Below are positions 7,294-12,699 of a stretch of DNA of 12,699 nucleotides, piece after piece (the stretch's first letter is position 1; every line of letters begins with the position of its first letter). The notes below the pieces were generated by a model, which was not told where the DNA came from, made no database searches, and worked only from the letters and a program-made list of their open reading frames with translations. This stretch comes from Deltaproteobacteria bacterium. Lineage in GTDB: Bacteria > Desulfobacterota > Desulfarculia > Desulfarculales > Desulfarculaceae. The DNA lies in the NCBI GenBank assembly GCA_021815655.1, contig JAKAGJ010000010.1, forward strand, positions 1-12,699, given 5' to 3'. Position numbers and translations under genes: made by a program.

Positions 7294-8475
7294 TCAGTCC
7301 CAGATTTCCTTGACCTTCACCACCTCGAGGGGCTCGGCCACGCGCCGGGGCAGCACCAGCCTGAAAGTGGCGCCCTGGCCTGGCCGGTTGTCCAGGTCCA
7401 CGCGGCCGCCGTGTTCCTGGGCGATCTTCTGGCAGACCATCAGGCCCAAGCCGGTGCCGGCCGCCCCCTTGCTGCTGTAGAAACCCTGGAAGACCTTGCG
7501 CTGGGCCTCCTCGTCCAACCCCGGGCCGTTGTCGGTCACGACCAGGGCGAAGTGGTCCTGCTCTTCCTCCACCGAGAGCCTGACCTGGCCGTCCTCCGCC
7601 GTGGAGGCGGCGTCGATGGCGTTGCTGACCAGGTTCAGGATGGCGTCCAGCACCGCCTTGCGGTCCACCTGGCAGACCAGGGGCTGGGCGCGCTCCACCA
7701 GGTCCAGGTCCACGTCCTGGGCCTCGGCCTCGGGCCACATGTACTCCACGGCGTCGGCGCAGATCTCGCGCAGGTCCACGGGCGTCAGCTCCGGATGGCG
7801 CGGCTTGCCAAAGCTCAAAAGGTCATAGCACAGGCTGGCAACCCGGTTGACGTTGCGCTCCAGCATCTCCAGGCCTTGCTGGATGATGTGGCGCTTGTCG
7901 GTCTTGAGCCCCTGGCGCACCAGGTAGTTGCCGCCCTTGAGGCCCGAGAGGATGTTCTTGATGGAGTGCACCAGGGCGCTTATGCTCTGGCCCACGGCGG
8001 CCAGGCGCTCGCTGGCCACCACCTGGGCCGTGGCCTCGGCCACCCGGCGCTCCAGATTCTGGGTGTAGGCCTTCAGCTCGGTTTTTAGCCCCAAGCGCTC
8101 CTTGGCCCTTTGCAGCGCCACGCTCAAGGCCGCCTCGCTCACCGGCTTGGTGATGAAATCCGAGGCGCCCAGTTGCAGGGACTGGATGGCCAGCTCCAGG
8201 TCGCCGTGACCGGTGATGACGATCACCTCGGTATCGGGGCTTTCCTGCTTGATGCTTCTCAGCACCTCGATGCCGTCCATGCCCGGCATCTTGAGATCGG
8301 TGAGCACTATGTCCGGAGGCTCGCGGCGGAAGGCCTCCAGGCCGCTCTTGCCGTCCTCGGCGGTGCGTACCTGGTAGCCGTCGGCCGTAAGGTCCAGGGA
8401 CATCATGCGGCGGATGCCCGGCTCGTCGTCGATCAACAGCAGCCTGTCGAAGCTGGGCTGGCGGTCCTGGCTCAT
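7294..8475 (-). CDS. REC-histidine kinase hybrid (N-terminal receiver, C-terminal kinase)
   Basis: Cytoplasmic 393-aa protein. The receiver domain covers about residues 10-125, with Asp16-Asp17, phospho-acceptor Asp60 (LTDLKMPGMDG), Thr88 at the switch position and Lys110. A coiled-coil linker spans about 126-160 (QRAKERLGLKTELKAYTQNL). The dimerisation/H-box has His170 in ALVHSIKNIL, and the HATPase has N-box Asn285 (NLVSNAIDAA), G1 box DNGPG at 315-319 and G2 box GTGLGL at 340-345. The H-box reads HSIKN, not the common HE/HDxxNP, but the key His and Asn are there. There is no membrane segment. Its ATG overlaps the stop of the sensor kinase (ATGA at 8472-8475), implying translational coupling and a near 1:1 ratio. 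A reasonable model is that the upstream kinase phosphorylates Asp60, which controls the second kinase, which then phosphorylates another receiver such as the stand-alone one downstream. Confidence 0.93.
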   Translation of the reverse strand: MSQDRQPSFDRLLLIDDEPGIRRMMSLDLTADGYQVRTAEDGKSGLEAFRREPPDIVLTDLKMPGMDGIEVLRSIKQESPDTEVIVITGHGDLELAIQSLQLGASDFITKPVSEAALSVALQRAKERLGLKTELKAYTQNLERRVAEATAQVVASERLAAVGQSISALVHSIKNILSGLKGGNYLVRQGLKTDKRHIIQQGLEMLERNVNRVASLCYDLLSFGKPRHPELTPVDLREICADAVEYMWPEAEAQDVDLDLVERAQPLVCQVDRKAVLDAILNLVSNAIDAASTAEDGQVRLSVEEEQDHFALVVTDNGPGLDEEAQRKVFQGFYSSKGAAGTGLGLMVCQKIAQEHGGRVDLDNRPGQGATFRLVLPRRVAEPLEVVKVKEIWD

Positions 8476-10781
8476 GCCGCCTCCTCTCTGGCCACCGGGA
8501 AACTGAGCAGGAAGGTGGTGCCTTGCCCGGGATGGCTAACCACCTCGATCACCCCGCCGTAGTCACGCACGATGCCGTAGGAGATGGACAGACCCAGGCC
8601 CGTGCCCTTGCCCACTTCCTTGGTGGTGAAGAAGGGTTCGAAGATGCGCCCCTGCTGGTCCTCGGGGATGCCCACCCCGTTGTCGGCGACGCTGACCAGG
8701 GCCCGGCCGTCCTCGCTCCAGGAGCGCACCCGGATCTGCCCGGCCACGGACTGGCCCCGGCCGCGCAGTTCCTCGATGGCGTCGCGGGCGTTGAGCACCA
8801 GGTTGATGAAAATCTGCTCCAGGCGGTTGGCCTCGCCCCAGATGGAAGGCAGGTCCGGGTCCAGCTCGCAGACAACCTCGATGTCGTGCAGGCGCAGCTG
8901 CTGGCCCAGCAGGTGGAAAACCCCCTGGATGGGCTGGTTGAGGCTCACCTTGCCGCGCTCCACCCGGGCCTTGCGTCCGAACTCGCGCAGGTGGTTGATG
9001 ATGCGCGTGGCGCGCTCCACCTGGCTCAAGAGTTCCTGGGATACCTGGCGCAGGACCAGCACGTCGGGCACCACGGCCCGTTGGGCCTGCTTGGCCAGGA
9101 AGTTGCCGGCCGTGGAGATGATGGATAGGGGCTGGTTAAGCTCGTGGGCCACTCCGGCGCTCATCTCGCCCAGGGTGGCCATCTTGGCGGCCTGGATCAG
9201 TTGCTGCTCGGTTTCCAAGACGCCGCTGATGTCGGCGGTGGTGGCGATCACCGCCCGCCGCCCCAGGTGCTCGCCGTAGGAGGCGCGGATGTTGACAAAG
9301 AAGGGCTTGCCGTCGGCGCGCACCTGATGCACCCGGGGCAGGAAGGCCTCGCCCTGCTCCAGGAAGGAGCGCACCCGCGCCTGGTCGGAGCCGTTGGTCA
9401 GGTCAAGGAAGGACAGCTCCTTCAGCCCAGGCTTGTCGTAACGGTACTCGGCGGCGGCGCGGTCGTTGGCGTCCATTATCTCCAAGGTGTCGCGGTCAAA
9501 GACCAGGATGGGGTTGGGGTCGTTGTTGAAGAACAGGCGGTACTTCTCCTCTGAACAGCGCAGTTCGGTTTCCAGGCGGCGGATGGGGGTGATGTCGGTG
9601 GCCATCTCCATCACCGCGGTGATGTGCCCCTGCTTGTTGGTGATGGGGGCCGTGAGGTTGAGGATGTGCATGTCCTGGCCGTCCTGGCCCACCACGGTCT
9701 CCTCGGCCGAGTGCATCTGGCCATCGTTGAAGGTGGCCTCCACCGAGCAGGTGGGGCACTTGTCGGACCGGCCCTTGTAGGCCACATAGCAGTACTCGCC
9801 CAACTGGTGGCCGAACTGGCGCTCGAACATCTTGTTGAAGGCCACCAGCCGGAAATTGCGGTCCTGCACCGTGATATGGCAGGGCACCTGTTCAAACAGG
9901 GCCTGGAACTGGGCCCGGCTCTGGTCCAGGGCCTCGGTCTTCTCCTTGATGCCGGCGCGCATGGTCTCGAAGGATTCGGCCAGCACTCCGATCTCGTCAT
10001 CGGTCTGGGGAGTGATGGGATGATCGTAATCGCCGCGGGCGATCTGGCGGCTGGCCTGCAAAAGCTCCGAGAGCGGGCGGTTGACGAAGAAAAAGGTGAA
10101 GGCGCTGACCAGGGAACCGATGACCACAAAGAGGAAGGCGGCGAAGGCGATAACCATGCGCGTCGACTGGGCCACCTCGCGGTCCACGGCGGCCAGGCTC
10201 AAGGAGACGTCCAGCACCCCCAATACGGTCTGATCCTGGGGATGCACATGGCAGGGGTCGCCGTAGCAGGCCTTTTCGGTGTAGATGGGGTTGATGACCC
10301 CCACCACGCGGTGGCCGGTCTGGCCGGGGCCGGCCTTGGTGGTGAAGATGCGGCTGCGCTTGGTGCGGGGAAGGCTCTCCAGGGGGCGGTTGCTCTGATG
10401 GCAGGCGTAGCAGGCCTCGGCCTGCATGTCCACCAACTCGCCGATCTCCTGGCCGCGGCTGCTGAACATGATGCGTCCGCGCTTGTTAAGCACCCGGATG
10501 GCTTCCACCCCTTCCTGTTGGCCGATGGCCTCGATGATGGCGTGCACGCTCTCGCGCTGGTCCTTGAGCATGCCGTAGCGGGTGGCGCGCTTGACCGTGT
10601 CGGAGAACCAGTTGCCGCTTTGCAGCATGCTGTTGATGGAGTTCTGCTCCTGGACCTTGATGGCCAGGCTGGCCAGGAGCACCACCAGCAGGGTCAGGGA
10701 AAGGCTCACCCAGGCCGTCAGCTTGAAGGACAAGCGATGGGTCAGCTTAAGCGGCTTGTAGTCCGGAACCTGGTCGGCCAT
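8472..10781 (-). CDS. Membrane sensor histidine kinase with candidate heme c periplasmic domain, HAMP and two PAS domains
   Basis: Transmembrane kinase of 769 aa. A basic N-terminus precedes TM1 (about 20-42). The extracytoplasmic domain (about 43-208) contains a heme c motif, Cys124-Tyr-Ala-Cys127-His128, and a second motif of CX4CH type, Cys172 to His178. TM2 is about 209-233, followed by HAMP (about 233-286, ending in DEIGVLAESF). PAS1 (about 290-400) carries Cys301, Cys331 and CPTC at 342-345; PAS2 is about 408-520. The HisKA has His546 in AGVAHELNQPL, and the HATPase has Asn664, DNGVG 700-704, FEPFFTTK 714-721 and GKGTGLGL 724-731; all catalytic boxes look intact. CX4CH heme sites are known from Desulfovibrio cytochrome c3, so both motifs may bind heme c, but this is untested. 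An AAGGGAGG precedes the ATG at 10781. It is the first gene of the operon, behind the -24/-12 promoter. Confidence 0.93.
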   Translation of the reverse strand: MADQVPDYKPLKLTHRLSFKLTAWVSLSLTLLVVLLASLAIKVQEQNSINSMLQSGNWFSDTVKRATRYGMLKDQRESVHAIIEAIGQQEGVEAIRVLNKRGRIMFSSRGQEIGELVDMQAEACYACHQSNRPLESLPRTKRSRIFTTKAGPGQTGHRVVGVINPIYTEKACYGDPCHVHPQDQTVLGVLDVSLSLAAVDREVAQSTRMVIAFAAFLFVVIGSLVSAFTFFFVNRPLSELLQASRQIARGDYDHPITPQTDDEIGVLAESFETMRAGIKEKTEALDQSRAQFQALFEQVPCHITVQDRNFRLVAFNKMFERQFGHQLGEYCYVAYKGRSDKCPTCSVEATFNDGQMHSAEETVVGQDGQDMHILNLTAPITNKQGHITAVMEMATDITPIRRLETELRCSEEKYRLFFNNDPNPILVFDRDTLEIMDANDRAAAEYRYDKPGLKELSFLDLTNGSDQARVRSFLEQGEAFLPRVHQVRADGKPFFVNIRASYGEHLGRRAVIATTADISGVLETEQQLIQAAKMATLGEMSAGVAHELNQPLSIISTAGNFLAKQAQRAVVPDVLVLRQVSQELLSQVERATRIINHLREFGRKARVERGKVSLNQPIQGVFHLLGQQLRLHDIEVVCELDPDLPSIWGEANRLEQIFINLVLNARDAIEELRGRGQSVAGQIRVRSWSEDGRALVSVADNGVGIPEDQQGRIFEPFFTTKEVGKGTGLGLSISYGIVRDYGGVIEVVSHPGQGTTFLLSFPVAREEAA

Positions 10782-10807
10782 GCCGCCTCCCTTTCGCGTT
10801 CTAAAAG

Positions 10808-10823
10808 AGCAGGAGGCGTGCCA
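10808..10823 (-). promoter_or_regulatory. Sigma-54 (-24/-12) promoter of the sensor kinase-Hdr operon
   Basis: Reading the minus strand from 10823, the sequence is TGGCACGCCTCCTGCT. Against the consensus TGGCAC-N5-TTGCW it has the invariant GG and GC pairs at exactly the right distance and one mismatch (C for the first T of TTGC). The base before it is T, as in YTGGCACG. The predicted transcription start is near 10797, about 16 bases before the ATG and just upstream of the AAGGGAGG ribosome binding site. The adjacent upstream gene encodes a sigma-54 activator with the GAFTGA loop, which strongly supports the call. Confidence 0.78.
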
Positions 10824-10875
10824 AGGTGATGTGAAAAAATTATGCTGTGATTGCCGTTAGTTACCCGTAGGGCTT

Positions 10876-10918
10876 TTTGTTGGCGTTGCGTGTGGCGTTG
10901 CAGCTATTGTGCAACAAA
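10876..10918. promoter_or_regulatory. Candidate enhancer (upstream activating) site: nested GTTGC repeats
   Basis: On the plus strand there is a perfect inverted repeat GTTGCA-N7-TGCAAC at 10897-10915. It is nested in a wider inverted repeat, TTTGTTG at 10876-10882 facing CAACAAA at 10912-10918. A direct repeat TGGCGTTGC occurs at 10881-10889 and 10893-10901, with a period of 12. The site is centred about 100-110 bases upstream of the predicted sigma-54 start, the normal distance for an enhancer-binding protein. That the neighbouring activator binds here is inference from position and symmetry. Confidence 0.45.
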
Positions 10919-10975
10919 TAGATGATTAATAGATGTATATTAATATAACATATTTATATTGCACATAATTTATCT
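10919..10975. other. AT-rich island with a 12-bp palindrome between the two GTTGC repeat clusters
   Basis: About 57 bases with only some ten G or C, in a region otherwise well above 60% GC. It contains the perfect palindrome TATATTAATATA at 10936-10947. It separates the proximal repeat cluster (10876-10918) from the distal one (10987-11022). Such DNA is flexible or intrinsically bent and could serve nucleoid proteins such as IHF or HU in looping the activator to the promoter. No open reading frame fits it. The remainder of the interval 10782-11036 holds the promoter, the repeats and nothing else I can name. Confidence 0.5.
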
Positions 10976-10986
10976 GAGGCTTTCCT

Positions 10987-11022
10987 GCAACGCCGATGTT
11001 GCGCATGTTTCATGTCTGCAAC
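10987..11022. promoter_or_regulatory. Distal GTTGC/GCAAC repeat cluster, possible second activator site
   Basis: On the plus strand GCAAC occurs at 10987-10991, GTTGC at 10998-11002 and GCAAC at 11018-11022. The last two form a 25-bp imperfect inverted repeat with pentamer arms. The same pentamer makes up the proximal cluster at 10876-10918, giving six copies in about 140 bp. The cluster ends 15 bases downstream of the activator's stop codon. It may be a second enhancer site, or it may relate to the 3' end of the activator transcript. Confidence 0.35.
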
Positions 11023-11036
11023 AAGATAAAAGGCAT

Positions 11037-12446
11037 TCAGGGAATTTGGATGCCCAGGCGTTTCATGCGCCGCCACAAGGTGGTGCGGTCGATGCCCAGG
11101 GCCAGGGCGGCCTTCTGGCGGCTCCAGTCGTGGGCCTCCAGGGCCGCCAGCAAGTGGGATTTGTCCAGGTCGCCGCCGGCCTCCCGGGGTTCCGGCCGGG
11201 TGGGGGAGGGCAGGCGCAGGTCGCGGGGCAGGTGCTCGCGGCCGATCACGTCGCCTCGGCACAAAAGGCAGGCGTGCTCCAGGATGTTCTCCATCTCGCG
11301 CACGTTGCCGGGATAGGCGTAGTTCAATAGGGTGTCCAGGGCATCCTGGGAGAAGCGGCAGATGTAGGTGCCGCGCTCCACGTTCTTGCGCTGAATAAAA
11401 CGGCGGATAAGAAGCGGAATGTCCTGGCGGCGCTCCTGGAGGGGAGGCACCATGACGCTGATGACGTTGAGGCGGTAGTACAGGTCCTCGCGAAAAAGCT
11501 TGGCCCGCACCTGCTGATCCAGGGGTTTGTTGCAGGCCGCCAGGATGCGCACGTCCACGCGCACGGTCTTGCGCGCCCCCAAGGGGTAGAACTCCATGTC
11601 CTCCAGCACCCTGAGCAACTTGGCCTGTAGGCTCAAGGGCATCTCGCTGATCTCGTCCAGGAACAGGGTGCCGCCGTCGGCCAGCTGGAAGCGGCCGGGC
11701 TTGTCGCGGCCGGCGCCGGTAAAGGCCCCGCGCAGGTAGCCGAACATCTCCGATTCCAGGAGGTTTTCCGGCAAGGCCGCGCAGTTGACCTTGATGAAGG
11801 GCTTGCCGCGGCGGGGGCTCATGTTGTGGATGATGTTGGCCAACAGGTCCTTGCCCGTGCCGGTGGGGCCTTCGATCAACACCGTGACCGGAGAGGGGGC
11901 CACCACCCGCAGGGTTTCGAAGATGCGCTGCACCTGGGGGGAGTCGCCGATGAAATCCTCCCAGGTGTGATGGCGGGAGTCCTTGCGTTCCATCATCTGC
12001 ACCAGGTGCAGGCTCTGGATGGTTTCCACCCCGCCGATGATCCGTCCCTGGGCATCGAGCAGGGGCGCCAGTGAAACCTTCACCGGCAGCACCGAGCGTC
12101 CGTCCTGACGGATGAAGACGGCGTCCAGGTTGTGCTGGCATTGGCCGGAGTGCATGACCTTTTGCAGCAGGCAACCATCCTCGCAGAGGGTGGACTGAAA
12201 CACCTCGTGGCAATGCCGCCCCAAGGCCTGGGCGGCGCTCATGCCGGTGATCTGCTCGGCGGCGCGGTTGAAAAAGGCTATGCGTCCCTCGAGATCAACG
12301 GTGAAAACACCGATGGCCAAGGAATTCAGCACCAAACGGGAGGATGGCTCCTCCAGGCTGGGCGGGGCTGGGGGGGCTGCCAAGTACCTGCTCGCTATCT
12401 GGCTGGCCTGGAGAGGCGGCGCCTGGCAGTTTAGGCCTGAAAACAC
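11037..12446 (-). CDS. Sigma-54-dependent transcriptional activator (PAS, AAA+, Fis-type HTH)
   Basis: Enhancer-binding protein of 469 aa. It has a PAS domain (about 38-150) with Cys79, Cys88, Cys92 and Cys103, then the AAA+ domain (about 163-400) with Walker A GPTGTGKD 193-200, sigma-54 contact loop GAFTGA 240-245, Walker B GGTLFLDE 258-265 and arginine-finger region [10 protein letters not shown] 318-327. The C-terminal Fis-type helix-turn-helix is about 430-466 ([20 protein letters not shown]). There is no receiver domain, so it is probably controlled by its PAS ligand or redox state and not by phosphorylation. The GTG at 12446 has no Shine-Dalgarno and lies almost at the predicted transcript start. 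Residues 8-36 are low-complexity, and a GGAGGAG tract precedes TTG/GTG codons at residues 38-39, right where the PAS fold begins, so the true start may be there. The operon downstream, with its -24/-12 promoter, is the likely target. Confidence 0.93.
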   Translation of the reverse strand: MFSGLNCQAPPLQASQIASRYLAAPPAPPSLEEPSSRLVLNSLAIGVFTVDLEGRIAFFNRAAEQITGMSAAQALGRHCHEVFQSTLCEDGCLLQKVMHSGQCQHNLDAVFIRQDGRSVLPVKVSLAPLLDAQGRIIGGVETIQSLHLVQMMERKDSRHHTWEDFIGDSPQVQRIFETLRVVAPSPVTVLIEGPTGTGKDLLANIIHNMSPRRGKPFIKVNCAALPENLLESEMFGYLRGAFTGAGRDKPGRFQLADGGTLFLDEISEMPLSLQAKLLRVLEDMEFYPLGARKTVRVDVRILAACNKPLDQQVRAKLFREDLYYRLNVISVMVPPLQERRQDIPLLIRRFIQRKNVERGTYICRFSQDALDTLLNYAYPGNVREMENILEHACLLCRGDVIGREHLPRDLRLPSPTRPEPREAGGDLDKSHLLAALEAHDWSRQKAALALGIDRTTLWRRMKRLGIQIP

Positions 12447-12463
12447 AAAGTTATCATATTAAT

Positions 12464-12493
12464 AACATACAGATTAACAGCCGGGGCTGTCAA
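12464..12493 (-). promoter_or_regulatory. Sigma-70-like promoter of the sigma-54 activator gene
   Basis: On the minus strand a perfect TTGACA (12493-12488) is followed after 18 bases by TATGTT (12469-12464), a four-of-six match to TATAAT. It sits in the 52-bp gap between the ModC-like gene and the activator, where the DNA becomes suddenly AT-rich. The predicted start lies about 10 bases before the annotated GTG, which would leave a nearly leaderless message; a start at the internal TTG/GTG would give a normal leader. Confidence 0.55.
12477..12490. repeat. Inverted repeat ACAGCC-CC-GGCTGT overlapping the -35 box
   Basis: On the minus strand, six-base arms are separated by two bases (as a hairpin: a 5-bp stem with a 4-base loop). 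It begins inside the TTGACA box and runs into the spacer. It could be an operator for the activator gene or the remains of a terminator for the ModC-like gene, whose stop is at 12499-12501. The following TTAATCT is a poor U-tract, so a strong terminator is unlikely. Confidence 0.4.
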
Positions 12494-12498
12494 GGGGG

Positions 12499-12699
12499 CT
12501 AAGCGTTGGAGGTCTGAAACTGCTCCACGCCAAGGGTCGCGGCCACCCGGCCCTGCTCCACGATCACCACGCGATGGGCCAACTCCACGATCTCCTCGGG
12601 GGCGTGGCTGACGTAGAGCACGGGCAGGCCATATTCCTTGGTCACGGCGGCGATGAAGGGCAGAACCTCGGCCTTGCGCCCCTGGTCCACCGAGGAGAT
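12499..12699 (-). CDS. modC: ModC-like molybdate/tungstate ABC transporter ATPase, C-terminal end (5' part outside window)
   Basis: Only the last 66 residues are visible. They begin ISSVDQGRKAEVLPFI, the region just after Walker B in which ModC proteins read LDxxRKxEILPYL. They continue with the switch histidine in LPVLYVSHAPEEI and the strand HRVVIVEQGRV. The RK..EVLPF and YVSH features favour ModC over generic sugar or sulfate ATPases. The protein stops about 12 residues after this strand, where E. coli ModC continues into its molybdate-binding TOBE domain, so it is a short form. Molybdate or tungstate import would suit an organism with formate dehydrogenases or similar enzymes. The start and the remaining transporter genes lie beyond the right edge. 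A different ABC ATPase cannot be fully excluded. Confidence 0.75.
   Translation of the reverse strand: MSSVDQGRKAEVLPFIAAVTKEYGLPVLYVSHAPEEIVELAHRVVIVEQGRVAATLGVEQFQTSNA

Noticed and set aside
6679..8088. Plus-strand open frame of 469 codons opposite Usp and the hybrid kinase; similar frames at 9624-10829 and 1102-2025.
   Set aside because: Compositional shadows: no family motifs, no ribosome binding site, and full overlap with well-supported genes on the other strand.
10864..10878. Possible plus-strand terminator CCC-GTA-GGG followed by CTTTTT.
   Set aside because: The stem is only 3 bp with a 3-base loop, and no plus-strand gene ends here.
10915..10927. Possible IHF site on the minus strand (AATCAT-N4-TTG).
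   Set aside because: One mismatch to a short degenerate consensus inside AT-rich DNA. The match is too weak to list as a site, although an IHF-type bend would fit the promoter architecture.

Overview
The window is 12.7 kb of GC-rich bacterial DNA in which every gene I can support lies on the minus strand, so the biological order runs from high to low coordinates. The organism looks like an anaerobic Desulfobacterota-type (deltaproteobacterial) bacterium, possibly a sulfate reducer or syntroph. This is inferred from the heterodisulfide-reductase (Hdr) type electron-transfer genes, a sensor kinase with candidate heme c motifs including a CX4CH variant, Cys-rich PAS domains and a sigma-54 activator. 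No rRNA, tRNA, insertion sequence, CRISPR array or phage gene was seen.

Layout in transcription order. (1) 12699-12499: the 3' end of a ModC-like molybdate/tungstate ABC ATPase that lacks a TOBE domain. (2) 12493-11037: a PAS / AAA+ / Fis-type sigma-54 enhancer-binding activator, preceded by a sigma-70-like promoter with a perfect TTGACA box. (3) 11036-10782: a 255-bp regulatory interval holding GTTGC/GCAAC repeats, an extremely AT-rich island with a 12-bp palindrome, and a near-consensus -24/-12 (sigma-54) promoter. (4) 10781 down to the window edge: eight closely packed genes that look like one operon. They are a membrane sensor kinase with candidate heme c sites, a REC-kinase hybrid whose start overlaps the kinase stop (ATGA), a universal stress protein, a stand-alone receiver domain, HdrC, HdrB, a giant HdrA and MvhD (cut by the window edge). 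The gaps between them are -4, 48, 19, 10, 10, 12 and 15 nt.

How the parts may work together (inference). The Hdr proteins form a soluble flavin/iron-sulfur module of the type that performs flavin-based electron bifurcation or confurcation. HdrB and HdrC carry the thiol/disulfide-type site and its electron wire, HdrA the flavins, and MvhD the link to a hydrogenase, formate dehydrogenase or other partner that would lie beyond the left edge. HdrA is unusual. A GltD-like NAD(P)H oxidoreductase is inserted into its ferredoxin region, and a second HdrA unit is fused behind it, giving 1478 aa, so NAD(P)H may be a direct redox partner. The upstream signalling genes would sense periplasmic redox state or a ligand and relay phosphate, while the sigma-54 activator next door probably drives the operon. 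No response regulator with a DNA-binding output is encoded in the operon, so the end point of the phosphorelay is open.
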